This document shows positions 26,251-34,692 of a stretch of DNA of 64,000 nt, in pieces (within the stretch, counting starts at the first letter, position 1; every line of letters starts with the position of its first letter). Below the pieces are notes generated by a model that saw only the letters and a program-made list of their open reading frames with translations, was not told the DNA's origin and did no database searches. Both the position numbers and the translations under genes were made by a program. The stretch comes from Pilimelia anulata (GTDB taxonomy: Bacteria; Actinomycetota; Actinomycetes; Mycobacteriales; Micromonosporaceae). The stretch is taken from assembly GCF_014647895.1 (NCBI RefSeq), contig NZ_BMQB01000001.1:124001-188000 (forward strand), written 5' to 3'.

Positions 26251-29200
26251 CGCGCGATGCTCCCACATCCGCCGGCCGCGGGGGATCGGGACGGCCGGGC
26301 CACGACCGCCACGTCGTCCAGGGCGAACATCGTCGGCAGGGCCTTGTCCAGCCGCATCGTCCACGTCAGCGTGACGCTCCGGCCGCGGAACCCGGACAGG
26401 TCCGCGCCGACCAACTGCCAGTCGGGCCCGGCCTGGACGTTGGACACCCCGGCGAGCCGGGTGCCGTTGCCGTCCAGCACCAGGGTGTCGCGGTCGAAGG
26501 AGGACATCTCGGTGGTCGCCACGTGTACCCAGAAGTAGACCTTCGGGTCGGCGGCGGTCGCCGGTACCGCGACCGTCGTCGCGAGCCGCTGGGTGGCGTT
26601 CTTGTCCTCGGCGAAGCGGGCGTACCGGTCGCCGCTGCGGGGCAGCGGGTCGGTGCCGGCCACGATGACGCCCGGGTCGCCGGTCCAGCCGCTGCGCCCC
26701 TGCTCGAACCCGGCGTTGGCGACCGGATTGCCGGTCGTGTCGGGCTCGACGTCCCAGCGGAACACCATCGCGGCCTCGCCCCCGCGGCCGTCGCTGGCGG
26801 CGATCCGCACCGCGAAGCGGCCGGGCCCGGTGGGCGTACCGGAGATCAGGCCGTTGGCGGCCCCGAGGCCGAGCCCGTCCGGCAGGCCCGTCGCCGTCAC
26901 GGTGACCGGGTCGCCGTCGGGGTCGGTGGCCCTGATCTGGAGGTTCACCGGTACGGCCAGGGTGGAGCGCTGGTCGGCCCGGGCGGCGATCCGGGGGTTG
27001 CGGTTGACGCCGCCCGCGCCGGCGGTGACGCCGTCCATGACCAGGGCATACGTCTGCGGGCCGAGCGGCACGTTGGCGCCGCGGACCCGCACCGTGTACG
27101 TGCCGGCGGCCGGCGCCCGCACGTACACGTTCTCCAGGTTGTTGCGCCGGTCGGCGCTGCCGCCGGTCGTCGACCAGCCGCTCGCGAACACGTTGCCCAG
27201 CCGGGTGCCGTCCGGGCCGGTGACCTCCAGGTCGAGGTCGTCGACCAGGGTGGTGGCCGCGTTGACCTTGGCGGCCGGGTCCGTCCAGGCCAGCGTGATC
27301 CGCATGGGCACGTCCGGCCGGGCGATGACCCGGTACTCCCGGACGGCGCCGGTGTCCAGCGCCGCGCCCTCGTCCAGCCAGACGGCGGTGCCGGCGGTCG
27401 CCCGGTCCAGGTTCGCCAGGCCCCAGCCCTCGTGGATGTTCGGTACCGGGTGGCGGTTGTCGTCGCGGCCGTCGCCGTCCTCGTCGAGCAGGTCGGTGGC
27501 GCTGTTGACCAGCGTCGCCTTCACCAGGGCGGCGGAGGCGTGCTGCTCGTACCGCTTGAGGTAGTAGTCGCGCACGACGGTCGCGCCGCCGGCCACCAGC
27601 TGATTGGCCATCGAGGTGCCGGTGTTGTACTTGTACGCGCCGTCGTACGGGAAGCCCATCGCGTCCGACTGGTACGCCTTGTTCCTCGGGTTCGGCGCCG
27701 GGTCGTACCCCTGCCGGAACAGCGGGGAGTAGCCGGACAGGACCCAGGTGCCCGGCGCCACCAGGTCGGGCTTGATCCGGCCGTCGTCGGTCGGCCCGCG
27801 GCCGGAGAACGGCGCCATCTGCTCGGGGTTGCCGGCCTGCGGGTCGTCCTTCAGCGGCGGCACCGGGGCCATCGACGGGAACCAGGCGCCCCAGGTCGGC
27901 AGCGGCATGGTGCCGCCGAGCTTCCGGCACGATCCGTCCGCGCCCCACGAGCGCTTCTCGCTGGCCGTCTGGCCGGGGTAGGTCAGGTCCCGGTCGCAGG
28001 GGTACGTCGCGCGGCCGCTCTCGGAGGCGCCGACGGCGATGGCGTTCTTCGCCGTCGCGGGCGCGCCGACGGAGTCGGGGTCGACGACGCCGTTGCGGTC
28101 GGCGTCCTGCCCGCCGTTGCCGGCCGCGAACGTGATGGTCATGTCCCGGTGCCGGGCGACGAAGTCGTCGACCCCGGCGGCGTTGTCCTCGTACACGCCG
28201 TTGCGGGGGCCGCCCCAGGAGTTCGAGTGGACCCGGGCGCCGTCGGCGTGGGCCTGGGCGAACAGCGCGCGGATGTCGGTCGGCAGCCCGCCCAGGTGGT
28301 ACCCCTCCGCGAAGGCGTTGGCGCAGGCGCCCAGCGGCTTGACCCAGTCCTGGACGGCCTGGAACACGAGCTGCGCCCGGTGGGCGGCGGCCCGGCCGAT
28401 GCCGCGGGCGTCCCCGCCGCCGACGACGGAGGTGGCCGTGTGGGTACCGTGGCCGGAGTCCACGTCGCGGGGTCCGTCGGGGTCGGCGACGCGGCAGTTC
28501 GCGATGTCCGCGGTGGGCCAGTCGCGGATGACCCTGATCCGGTCGGCGGGCACGCCGGGGTGGGCGGTGGCCGCGACGCCCGTGCCGAACCCGGTATCGG
28601 CGACCGCGGCGATCTGGGTCGACCCGTCGTAGCCCCGGTCCGCCGCCGGCTGGCCCCGCATCGTGGTGAAGACGGCCGACTCGTTGCGGGTGCGCATCAT
28701 CGCGTACGCGTCGATGCCGGTCACGTCCTCGCGGCGCCCCAACGCCCCGATCTGCGCGCCGGTGGCCGCCACGAGCAGCGTGCGCCCCGATCCGGCGGCG
28801 ACCGCGCCGGCCGCCGCGGCCGCGGCCCGGACGGCGGCCGGGTCGGCGTCGCCGGCGAGCGCCACGGTGTAGAGGCGGGCGCCGTCCGTGGCCGCGGCAC
28901 TGCGCTTCCACTCCGGCGCGAACCGCACGACCGCGCGGACGCGGGCGCCGGCGGCGACCCGGTCCGCCTGCCCGGCGGTCATCCGGACCAGATAGGCGTG
29001 GTCCGGCAGGTAGCCGTCGACGGTGATGCCGCGGCGGACCAGCGCGGCGCGCGCGGCGGCGCCGACCGGGCCGTCGTACTGCACCACGAACAGGCCGCGG
29101 TCGCCGTCGGCGAGTCGGGGGGCGCGGTCGAGCCGCGGGGTGTCGGAGGCGGGGAGGGCCACGTCGCCGGTGCGCAACCGGAGCAGCGGGGCGACGGCGG

Positions 29201-29294
29201 CGCCGGCGCCGGCGGGCGCGGGGACGGACAGCGCGAGCGCGGCGGCCGAGCCCGCCGCGACGAGGGTACGAAGGGCTCGCCCGGGGATCGCCAT
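26238..29294 (-). CDS. Secreted subtilisin-like serine protease (peptidase S8)
   Basis: 1018 residues with a Sec-type signal (hydrophobic core AAGSAAALALSVPAPAGA). The catalytic triad is visible as Asp233 (VADTGFG), His282 (GHGTH) and Ser559 (NTGTSMA), with the oxyanion Asn in FAAGNGG. An N-terminal propeptide region precedes the catalytic domain. The C-terminal 400 residues contain beta-sandwich modules: a prepeptidase-like segment (DLDLEVTGPDG), an Ig/cadherin-like putative fold (ATDPDGDPVTVTATGLPDG) and a final carbohydrate-binding-like domain. ATG 29294 has GAGGAG about 9 nt upstream. Expected to be an extracellular protease. Confidence 0.92.
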   Translation of the reverse strand: MAIPGRALRTLVAAGSAAALALSVPAPAGAGAAVAPLLRLRTGDVALPASDTPRLDRAPRLADGDRGLFVVQYDGPVGAAARAALVRRGITVDGYLPDHAYLVRMTAGQADRVAAGARVRAVVRFAPEWKRSAAATDGARLYTVALAGDADPAAVRAAAAAAGAVAAGSGRTLLVAATGAQIGALGRREDVTGIDAYAMMRTRNESAVFTTMRGQPAADRGYDGSTQIAAVADTGFGTGVAATAHPGVPADRIRVIRDWPTADIANCRVADPDGPRDVDSGHGTHTATSVVGGGDARGIGRAAAHRAQLVFQAVQDWVKPLGACANAFAEGYHLGGLPTDIRALFAQAHADGARVHSNSWGGPRNGVYEDNAAGVDDFVARHRDMTITFAAGNGGQDADRNGVVDPDSVGAPATAKNAIAVGASESGRATYPCDRDLTYPGQTASEKRSWGADGSCRKLGGTMPLPTWGAWFPSMAPVPPLKDDPQAGNPEQMAPFSGRGPTDDGRIKPDLVAPGTWVLSGYSPLFRQGYDPAPNPRNKAYQSDAMGFPYDGAYKYNTGTSMANQLVAGGATVVRDYYLKRYEQHASAALVKATLVNSATDLLDEDGDGRDDNRHPVPNIHEGWGLANLDRATAGTAVWLDEGAALDTGAVREYRVIARPDVPMRITLAWTDPAAKVNAATTLVDDLDLEVTGPDGTRLGNVFASGWSTTGGSADRRNNLENVYVRAPAAGTYTVRVRGANVPLGPQTYALVMDGVTAGAGGVNRNPRIAARADQRSTLAVPVNLQIRATDPDGDPVTVTATGLPDGLGLGAANGLISGTPTGPGRFAVRIAASDGRGGEAAMVFRWDVEPDTTGNPVANAGFEQGRSGWTGDPGVIVAGTDPLPRSGDRYARFAEDKNATQRLATTVAVPATAADPKVYFWVHVATTEMSSFDRDTLVLDGNGTRLAGVSNVQAGPDWQLVGADLSGFRGRSVTLTWTMRLDKALPTMFALDDVAVVARPSRSPAAGGCGSIARCLR

Positions 29295-29477
29295 GGTGAT
29301 CGACTCCTCGCGAGAGGCGCAGTGGGGTGGGCTCTGCGGGGGAAACCAATCACGGCTGTCGATATCAAGTCAATGACTTGCCAACGGGGCGCACCCGGAC
29401 GTCACTCGGGCGCGGGTGCCATGCTCCGGCGCAGCAAACCGGCCGGCGCCCGAAGTCGAGAAACGGCTACCACTGCT

Positions 29478-29873
29478 TCAGCGGCCCTTCCGGACGGAGG
29501 CCAGGGTCTTGCCGGTGCTGTCGACGAACCAGAAGTCGTAGCCGCTGCGGTTCGGTGTGACTCCCGGCTTCAGGGCGGCGACCACCGCCTTCGCCGCACC
29601 GCTGGGGGACCGGAACCAGCTACCGGCCAGCGGCGGGGACGTCACGGTCAACCCACCGGTCGTGGCGTTGAAGACCCCGTCCACCCGCTGCCCTTGGTAG
29701 ACCGCGTGTACCGGTATGCCGGACTCCGTGCGCTGCCGCTCAGCGTCCGGCTTGGACGTGCGGTGAAACTCCTCAATCAGCAGGGCGATCGCCTCGGCGT
29801 GACTGATCCCGGCCGCGCGTGCGATGAGGGTGAGTTCGCGCATGACCTTGTCGTTGACCTCGATCTGATCCAC
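29478..29873 (-). CDS. Small protein with RHH-like N-terminus and RAMA-like C-terminal domain
   Basis: 131 residues from GTG 29873 (AGGA 7 nt upstream). Residues 1-38 (IEVNDKVMRELTLIARAAGI...) look like a ribbon-helix-helix or similar DNA-binding segment. Residues about 55-128 resemble the RAMA domain found with restriction and DNA-modification proteins: VYQGQRVDGVF, then SPSGAAKAV and YDFWFVDSTGK. RAMA domains are thought to recognise modified DNA. The gene is divergent from an RHH/PIN toxin-antitoxin pair and shares its 100-nt promoter region. Function inferred weakly. Confidence 0.6.
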   Translation of the reverse strand: MDQIEVNDKVMRELTLIARAAGISHAEAIALLIEEFHRTSKPDAERQRTESGIPVHAVYQGQRVDGVFNATTGGLTVTSPPLAGSWFRSPSGAAKAVVAALKPGVTPNRSGYDFWFVDSTGKTLASVRKGR

Positions 29874-29923
29874 CGGTTGATCCTATGCCAGAGGAGTTCG
29901 TAAACAAAAGTCGAAACACAAGT

Positions 29924-29973
29924 GAGTATGCTGTACTATAACGGGAGTCACTACCGGCGACTACGCTGTAGTC
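29924..29973. promoter_or_regulatory. Two similar 15-bp palindromic operators upstream of the RHH antitoxin
   Basis: GAGTATGCTGTACTA (29924-29938) and GACTACGCTGTAGTC (29959-29973) share the core GCTGTA and each is an inverted repeat; they start 35 nt apart. The second abuts ATG 29974 and contains TACGCT at -10 distance for a leaderless start. Paired sites like this suit cooperative RHH binding. Confidence 0.65.
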
Positions 29974-30423
29974 ATGACAACTCCGCGATCCGTGCGCTTC
30001 GACGAGGAGGTGCTGTCGCGGCTCGACCGATATGTCAAGGAACACCCGGGCTCCTCCTCCTCGTCGGTCGCCAACATGCTTGTCGACGAGGCTCTGCGGA
30101 TGCACGAGCATCCCGGCATCGTCTTCCGGGCCGGGCCGACCGGGCGTCGGGCGGCGCTCTCCGGCGGGCCTGACGTATGGGAGGTCATCGAAGCGCTCAA
30201 CGCCATCAAGGTGGAGGACCCCGACGCGGACGGGGGTTCACTCCTGGACGAACTCGCGGAAGTCACCGGCCTCAGTCACCCACAGGTGAGTGCAGCGCTG
30301 CGTTACTACGCGGCCCACCCGGGTGACGTCGACGAACGAATCGCTAGCAACAGGGATGTAGCGGACCGGGAGGAACAACTATGGGCAGCCCAGCAGATCC
30401 TGCTGCGGCGCCGGCGGTCCTGA
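29974..30423 (+). CDS. RHH-type antitoxin (partner of the PIN-like toxin)
   Basis: 149 residues. The N-terminus TPRSVRFDEEVLSRLDRYV is a ribbon-helix-helix beta strand and helix, followed by SSSSVANMLVDEAL. The middle (GPDVWEVIEALNAIK) resembles the DUF433-like segment common in antitoxins of DUF5615 toxins. It overlaps the toxin gene by 43 nt. No Shine-Dalgarno precedes ATG 29974, consistent with leaderless expression from the overlapping operator region. Confidence 0.8.
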   Translation: MTTPRSVRFDEEVLSRLDRYVKEHPGSSSSSVANMLVDEALRMHEHPGIVFRAGPTGRRAALSGGPDVWEVIEALNAIKVEDPDADGGSLLDELAEVTGLSHPQVSAALRYYAAHPGDVDERIASNRDVADREEQLWAAQQILLRRRRS

Positions 30424-30773
30424 CCGGCATCCTGCTCGACGAGATGTATCCGCCCGCTCTGGCCGAGCGGCTACGCGGCAAGGGGCACGATGTGCTCGCG
30501 GTGCTGGACCTCGGGGTCGGCCTCGCCTCCAGGTCGGATGAGGACGTGCTCGCGTGGGCGAATCGCCACCGCCGGTGCGTGGTGACGGAGAACGTCAGCG
30601 ATTTCGGCCGGCTGGCGTCGCAGGGTGCCGCGCACCGGGGCCTCATTCTCGTACGCGCGAAAAGGTTCCCGCGGACACGTCACGGACTTCAGCGACTCGG
30701 TGACGGGCTGCATGCGGTGTTGATCTCGGGCGGGGTCCCGGGCACCGGCGGCGTCATATGGTTGCCGGAGTAG
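30381..30773 (+). CDS. DUF5615 PIN-like toxin (probable RNase)
   Basis: 130 residues from ATG 30381, which has a strong GGGAGG 8 nt upstream. ILLDEMYPPALAERLRGKGHDV is the characteristic start of DUF5615/Mut7-C-type PIN-like proteins; acidic residues continue in SDEDVLAWA and TENVSDF. The usual native start lies about 16 residues further on, so the N-terminus may be shorter. PIN-like toxins cleave RNA and are neutralised by the co-expressed antitoxin. Confidence 0.8.
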   Translation: MGSPADPAAAPAVLTGILLDEMYPPALAERLRGKGHDVLAVLDLGVGLASRSDEDVLAWANRHRRCVVTENVSDFGRLASQGAAHRGLILVRAKRFPRTRHGLQRLGDGLHAVLISGGVPGTGGVIWLPE

Positions 30774-30826
30774 TACTGCCGACATCGGCGGACCGTCGTC
30801 CGGACAGCGCATGGCATCCTTGCGCG

Positions 30827-31210
30827 GTGACCGCTGTCCTACCCCCGCTCCAGCTCGGCCCGCACACCCTGGCCACGCCGGTGGTGCTGGCGCCGATGGC
30901 CGGGATCACCAACTCGGCGTTCCGGCTGCTCTGCGCCGAGCAGGGCGGCGGCCTGTACGTCTGCGAGATGGTCACCACCGTCGCCCTGGTCGAGCGCAAC
31001 CCCAAGACCCTGAAAATGATCCGGTTCGACGCCAGCGAGAAGCCGCGGTCACTCCAGCTCTACGGCGTCGACCCCGACATCACCGCCAGAGCGGTTCGTA
31101 GGATCGTCGACGAGGACCTCGCCGACCACATCGACCTCAACTTCGGCTGCCCGAAGTTGGCAAATTGCAAACAGTTGAAATCGGGGCAAATCTGTAAAGA
31201 AGTGCCTTGA
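30827..31210 (+). pseudogene. dusB: tRNA-dihydrouridine synthase, truncated by insertion (5' fragment)
   Basis: Residues 1-109 follow the DusB family closely: LAPMAGITNSAFR (FMN site), RSLQLYG, and DHIDLNFGCP. Homologues continue with VPKVTRKGGG, but here the frame turns into 18 unrelated residues and stops, about a third of the usual length. The break is at about 31151-31158, where base composition also drops sharply in GC. The missing 3' part is not in the window, so the insertion is longer than about 32.8 kb or the remainder is lost. GTG 30827 is the family start. Enzyme activity is presumably lost unless another dus gene exists. Confidence 0.85.
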
Positions 31211-31251
31211 TTCTAGGGGATCTTACCTTTCAGCAAGAAGATGAAAGAAGT
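31159..31251. repeat. Three imperfect direct repeats at the element end (TnsB-site-like)
   Basis: R1 GGCAAATTGCAAACAGTTG (31159-31177), R2 GGCAAATCTGTAAAGAAGTG (31185-31204) and the weaker R3 AGCAAGAAGATGAAAGAAGT (31232-31251) share GCAA..., AAA and AGT positions and lie immediately inside the dus break. Tn7-like elements carry such arrays of about 20-bp TnsB-binding repeats at their ends. AT-rich composition contrasts with the surroundings. Arms bound by a recombinase are an alternative. Confidence 0.6.
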
Positions 31252-31330
31252 CCTGTGCATCGACCATATGCCGGTTGCGATGCAAGTGGGCGTGGGTCGC
31301 GGCCCGACAGCCGGCGCGGGCGCTGGCGGT

Positions 31331-31361
31331 GTCAACCTGGTCGCGACGCGGACAGGTTGAC
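31331..31361. repeat. 9-bp inverted repeat in the gene-free left end region
   Basis: GTCAACCTG (31331-31339) and CAGGTTGAC (31353-31361) form a perfect dyad with a 13-nt loop. The surrounding 31211-31558 (348 nt) holds no gene I can support; a smaller dyad CTCGAT-C-ATCGAG is at about 31468-31480. Could be a terminator or protein site of the element end. Confidence 0.45.
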
Positions 31362-31558
31362 CCGGCCGACCGGGGCGGCAGGGTCGCTGCGCCCACGCCC
31401 CGCGAAAATTTCGGAGCCAAGTCGAGCGCGACCTCCAATGAGCGAATGCTCGGCGGGGGTTGACTCACTCGATCATCGAGGTGGGTAGGTAGCCGTCCAC
31501 ATTATTGTTGCGTTCTCGGGCAATTGCACCGTGCCTCGGGGATTGTGCCACGCGCTGA

Positions 31559-32116
31559 TCAGCGGTAGCTTCCGCCAAGCCTGATCCCTTGCGCTCGCAT
31601 AAACGCCACTGGATCTACCGCGCCCGAGCCGCTGCTGTCGCCGTCGAGGTGGGTTTCGAAGTGTAGGTGTGGGCCGGAGGAGTTCCCGCTGGTGCCGACG
31701 ATCCCGAGTAGCTGTCCTGCGGTGACGGTTTGGCCGGCTCGGACGGTGGGTGGGGTGAGCATGTGGCAGTAGCGGGTGATGATGCCGCCTTGGTGGGCGA
31801 TGTCGACGTACCAGCCGCACCCGCCGATGCTGGGGCTTCCGTCGCGGTTGCATCCCCAACTGGTGGGGGTGGTTTGGCAGGTGGCGACTTTGACGATGCC
31901 GGCTGCGGCGGCGCGGATGGGTGTGCCTCGGGCGGCGCCTAGGTCGGTGCCGTTGTGGTCGGGGCGGCCGGGTCCGCGGAAGGCGGAGACGACGGGGGCG
32001 TTGACGGGGGCGGTCCAGCCGTTGATGACGGGGCAGCCGCCGGTGGCGGGGTCTCTGCCGATGGATTTTGCGGCGTCGGATGTAGGTTCCGACTGATCTT
32101 GAGCAGTGGTGCTCAA
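31559..32116 (-). pseudogene. M23 peptidase, C-terminal fragment
   Basis: The frame encodes a LytM/M23 domain: PDHNGTDLGAARGTPI (metal His/Asp), CHMLTPP and SSGPHLHFETH (HLH motif). It is a clear relative of the C-terminal half of the intact protein at 41066-42124. The membrane anchor and lysozyme-like domain found there are missing, and the only upstream start is a TTG inside a dyad. Homology begins near SDAAKSIGR, matching SDVGSKLGR in the intact copy. Probably a decayed duplicate lying next to the Tn7-like block, though a short expressed peptidase without a signal cannot be excluded. Confidence 0.7.
32099..32116 (-). terminator. 7-bp hairpin between primase-helicase gene and M23 fragment
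   Basis: TTGAGCA (32099-32105), GTGG loop, TGCTCAA (32110-32116). It starts 5 nt after the stop of the primase-helicase gene and marks the point where M23 homology begins, so it could be a terminator or a rearrangement junction. No T-run follows. Confidence 0.4.
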
Positions 32117-32120
32117 ATGG

Positions 32121-34529
32121 TCAGACGTTGGTGAATCCGAGGTGGCGGGCGAGGAAGCGGCGGCGTTTGCCGTGCATGCGGTCGAGTAGGGGTACGTGGC
32201 GGTCGTGGTAGTCGTGGACCTCGACGTGGCTTTTGCCTGCGGCGGTCTTGCGCATGATTCGCCCGACCCGTTGGATGATCAGTCCTTTGAAGGAGATGGG
32301 GCTGACCAGGAACAGCGTGTCCAGGCGTGGCACGTCGAATCCTTCGCCGGCGACTTTGTCGATGGCGACGAGGAGCAGCGGCTCGTCGCTGTCGGCGGCG
32401 AGAGCGGCCCGGACGGTTGTCCGTTCGGTTTTGCTGATTTTCCCGTGGAGTTCCAGTGGTGCCAGGCCTTGGGCGCGTAGGCGTCGGGTGAGGGCTTCGA
32501 TGTGGTCGACGCGGTTGGTGAGCACGATGCTGTTGCGTCCGCGGTGGTGGGCGTCGGTGATGTGCGCGGTGATGAGGTCGTTTCGGGCGCTGTCGGCGGC
32601 GAGTTCGCCGTAGATGGCTTGGATGGATGCGCCGTCGGTGCCGGGTTCGTCGGTGGTGAAGTCGGTGGTGTGGACGTCGAGTAGGTGCGGGAAGTGCTGC
32701 TCGGCGTCGATTTCGTGGCGTACCGGTCCGCATTGCATGGTGATGATGTCGTCCATCCCGTCGGCGCGGAACGGGGTCGCGGTGAGCCCGATCCATCGCT
32801 GGACCCCGACTTTGCGAATGGCGGCTTCAGCGGCGGGGGCGCCGACTGCGTGGCATTCGTCAACGATGACCAGGCCGTAGCGGTCGAGGAGGCCGTTGGG
32901 GGCGTCGCGGTGGGCGAGGCTCTGCAGCATGATCAGGTCGACGGTGCCACCGCGTTTGTCTTTGCCGCCGCCGAGGTGCCCGATCGTGGCGTCGCCGAGG
33001 TCCAGGAATGTGGTGAGGCGTTCACGCCATTGGGTGAGCAGTTCGGCTTTGTTGACCAGGATGGCGGTGGGCTGTTTGTGATGGGCGATCAACGCGCAGG
33101 CCATGACGGTCTTCCCGGTACCGGGCGGGGCGACGAGAACACCGGTTGTGTGGGCGGCCATCGCGTCGACGGCTTCGTCTTGCGTGGGGTTGAGCGCGCC
33201 GACGAAGGTGGCGGTGATGGGCGGGTGTTCGGGCAGGGTGGTGGTGATGGTGATGCGGGTTCCGGCGGTCGCGAATAGGCGGATGGCTTTGTCGGCGAGG
33301 CCGCGGGGCAGGTGCAGGTGTTTGTTGTCGTCGGTGTAGCAGTGGACGAACCGCGGGGTTCCGTAGGTGGAGAATCGCTGGTTCTGCCGCCGGTAGAACT
33401 CAGGGTTGTGCAGCGAGGCGGCGTGTTTGAGGGCTGCGATCATGTCGGGGGCGAGTCGCCCGGTCGGGATGTTGATCGTGGCGTCGGCGCGGGCTCGTAG
33501 CTTCTTGGGTCGTTTAACGCCCTTGGCTAGAGGCGGTGGGGCGACGGCGCCGGTGGTGGTGTGGCCGATGTCGATGTCGCCGTACTCGTCGGCGAGTTTG
33601 ACCACGTCGGCCGGGGTCATTCGCTCGATGCTGGACAGGTAGGCGAACTGGTCTGGGTGGGGCTGCCATGTGACGGGGTCGCAGAACACGGTCTGGTTGT
33701 CCCGCCGCCGGGTTCCTTGAAGCGGCAGGGCGATGAGGTTGCCGAACCGGGCTGGGCCTTTAGACCGGGTGGGCAGGAAATCTTGGGCGGGGAAGAACCT
33801 GTCGTAGCTGGCCAAGCCCATCTGCGCGCGGCCGGCGATGGTCTGGCGTAGTAGCGCGAATCCGAGTGCCCGGGCGGTGGCCGCCGCGACGGGGGCGGTG
33901 AAGAATGTCCACACGTGGGCGCCGTCGCCGGACCGGGAGATTTCCACCGCTGTGGGGATGCCAACGTCAGCGCAGGTCGCGGCGTAGGCGGCGGCGTCTT
34001 CGGCCCACGTCCTGCTATCGAAGTCGACGGCCAGCAGTTGGCAGGTGTCGTCGGGCAGCATCGGATACAGGCCGATGTGCAGGTCTTGGCGGGGGTCGTC
34101 GCTGCCGCGCAGGTGCCGGTCGATGACCGCGTCGGTGAGCGGCAGGAAGACCCGGTCGGCGTCGTCGCGTTTGGCCCAGGGGTCAGCTTCCGCAGGGCTC
34201 CAGCCCTTCTTCCCGGTGCGGGTCGACACCCAGCGTGTCGCGTACACGTCGTTACGGCCGGCGAACAACGCTCGGAATAGGGCGATCTTCATCTCCGGTG
34301 GCGAGCCGCGATCAGCGCACGGCAGAGCACCCACGGCCAGGTGTGGGGCGGCCGAGGCGCCGGCGTTCGAGCAGACCGGGACATCTGGCGCGGTGGGCTG
34401 GCCGAGCGTGCGTCGGAGTCGATCCACCTCGGCGCGTAGATCACGGTTCTCGGCGCGCAGCTGGTCGATCTCGGCCAGTGCCTGGCTGAGCTGCTGGTGA
34501 GTGTCATGGGTGCCGCCCATGTGATTCAT
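32121..34529 (-). CDS. Primase-helicase fusion of the TOTE conflict-system type
   Basis: 802 residues. Residues 10-42 are a coiled coil ([15 protein letters not shown]...). Residues about 78-300 form an archaeo-eukaryotic primase-like domain: metal-binding LAVDFDS (166-172) and SGDGAHVW (200-207). Residues about 440-800 are an SF2 helicase with Walker A APPGTGKT (467-474), DECH (557-560), TATP (583-586) and QRVGRIMR. This primase-plus-helicase order is that described for TOTE conflict proteins. It lies directly downstream of tniQ on the same strand with 163 nt between, as likely cargo or accessory gene of the Tn7-like element. Possible roles are anti-phage defence or element replication. The ATG at 34529 overlaps its purine-rich site; ATG 34520 is an alternative. 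Confidence 0.85.
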   Translation of the reverse strand: MNHMGGTHDTHQQLSQALAEIDQLRAENRDLRAEVDRLRRTLGQPTAPDVPVCSNAGASAAPHLAVGALPCADRGSPPEMKIALFRALFAGRNDVYATRWVSTRTGKKGWSPAEADPWAKRDDADRVFLPLTDAVIDRHLRGSDDPRQDLHIGLYPMLPDDTCQLLAVDFDSRTWAEDAAAYAATCADVGIPTAVEISRSGDGAHVWTFFTAPVAAATARALGFALLRQTIAGRAQMGLASYDRFFPAQDFLPTRSKGPARFGNLIALPLQGTRRRDNQTVFCDPVTWQPHPDQFAYLSSIERMTPADVVKLADEYGDIDIGHTTTGAVAPPPLAKGVKRPKKLRARADATINIPTGRLAPDMIAALKHAASLHNPEFYRRQNQRFSTYGTPRFVHCYTDDNKHLHLPRGLADKAIRLFATAGTRITITTTLPEHPPITATFVGALNPTQDEAVDAMAAHTTGVLVAPPGTGKTVMACALIAHHKQPTAILVNKAELLTQWRERLTTFLDLGDATIGHLGGGKDKRGGTVDLIMLQSLAHRDAPNGLLDRYGLVIVDECHAVGAPAAEAAIRKVGVQRWIGLTATPFRADGMDDIITMQCGPVRHEIDAEQHFPHLLDVHTTDFTTDEPGTDGASIQAIYGELAADSARNDLITAHITDAHHRGRNSIVLTNRVDHIEALTRRLRAQGLAPLELHGKISKTERTTVRAALAADSDEPLLLVAIDKVAGEGFDVPRLDTLFLVSPISFKGLIIQRVGRIMRKTAAGKSHVEVHDYHDRHVPLLDRMHGKRRRFLARHLGFTNV

Positions 34530-34692
34530 CCTGCACTGTCGATAGGTGCAGCGGACGATTGGCCTGTCGTGTCAGCGTGCCGGCGTTGGTCGTCGCCATC
34601 TTGATCGAGGTGTCGAAGGGCTTGGCGGGCGGGGTTGAGGAACTGCGTTCCGGCCGCCGTTACGTTCAGACGATCGCCTGTGAGGACAATGA

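Noticed and set aside
26130..29903. Long + strand open frame opposite the subtilase
   Set aside because: The opposite strand carries a full catalytic triad and signal peptide; this frame is compositional.
30827..31210. A complete small dus-family protein
   Set aside because: It lacks two thirds of the fold and the catalytic Cys region after NFGCP, and its last 18 residues are unrelated to the family.
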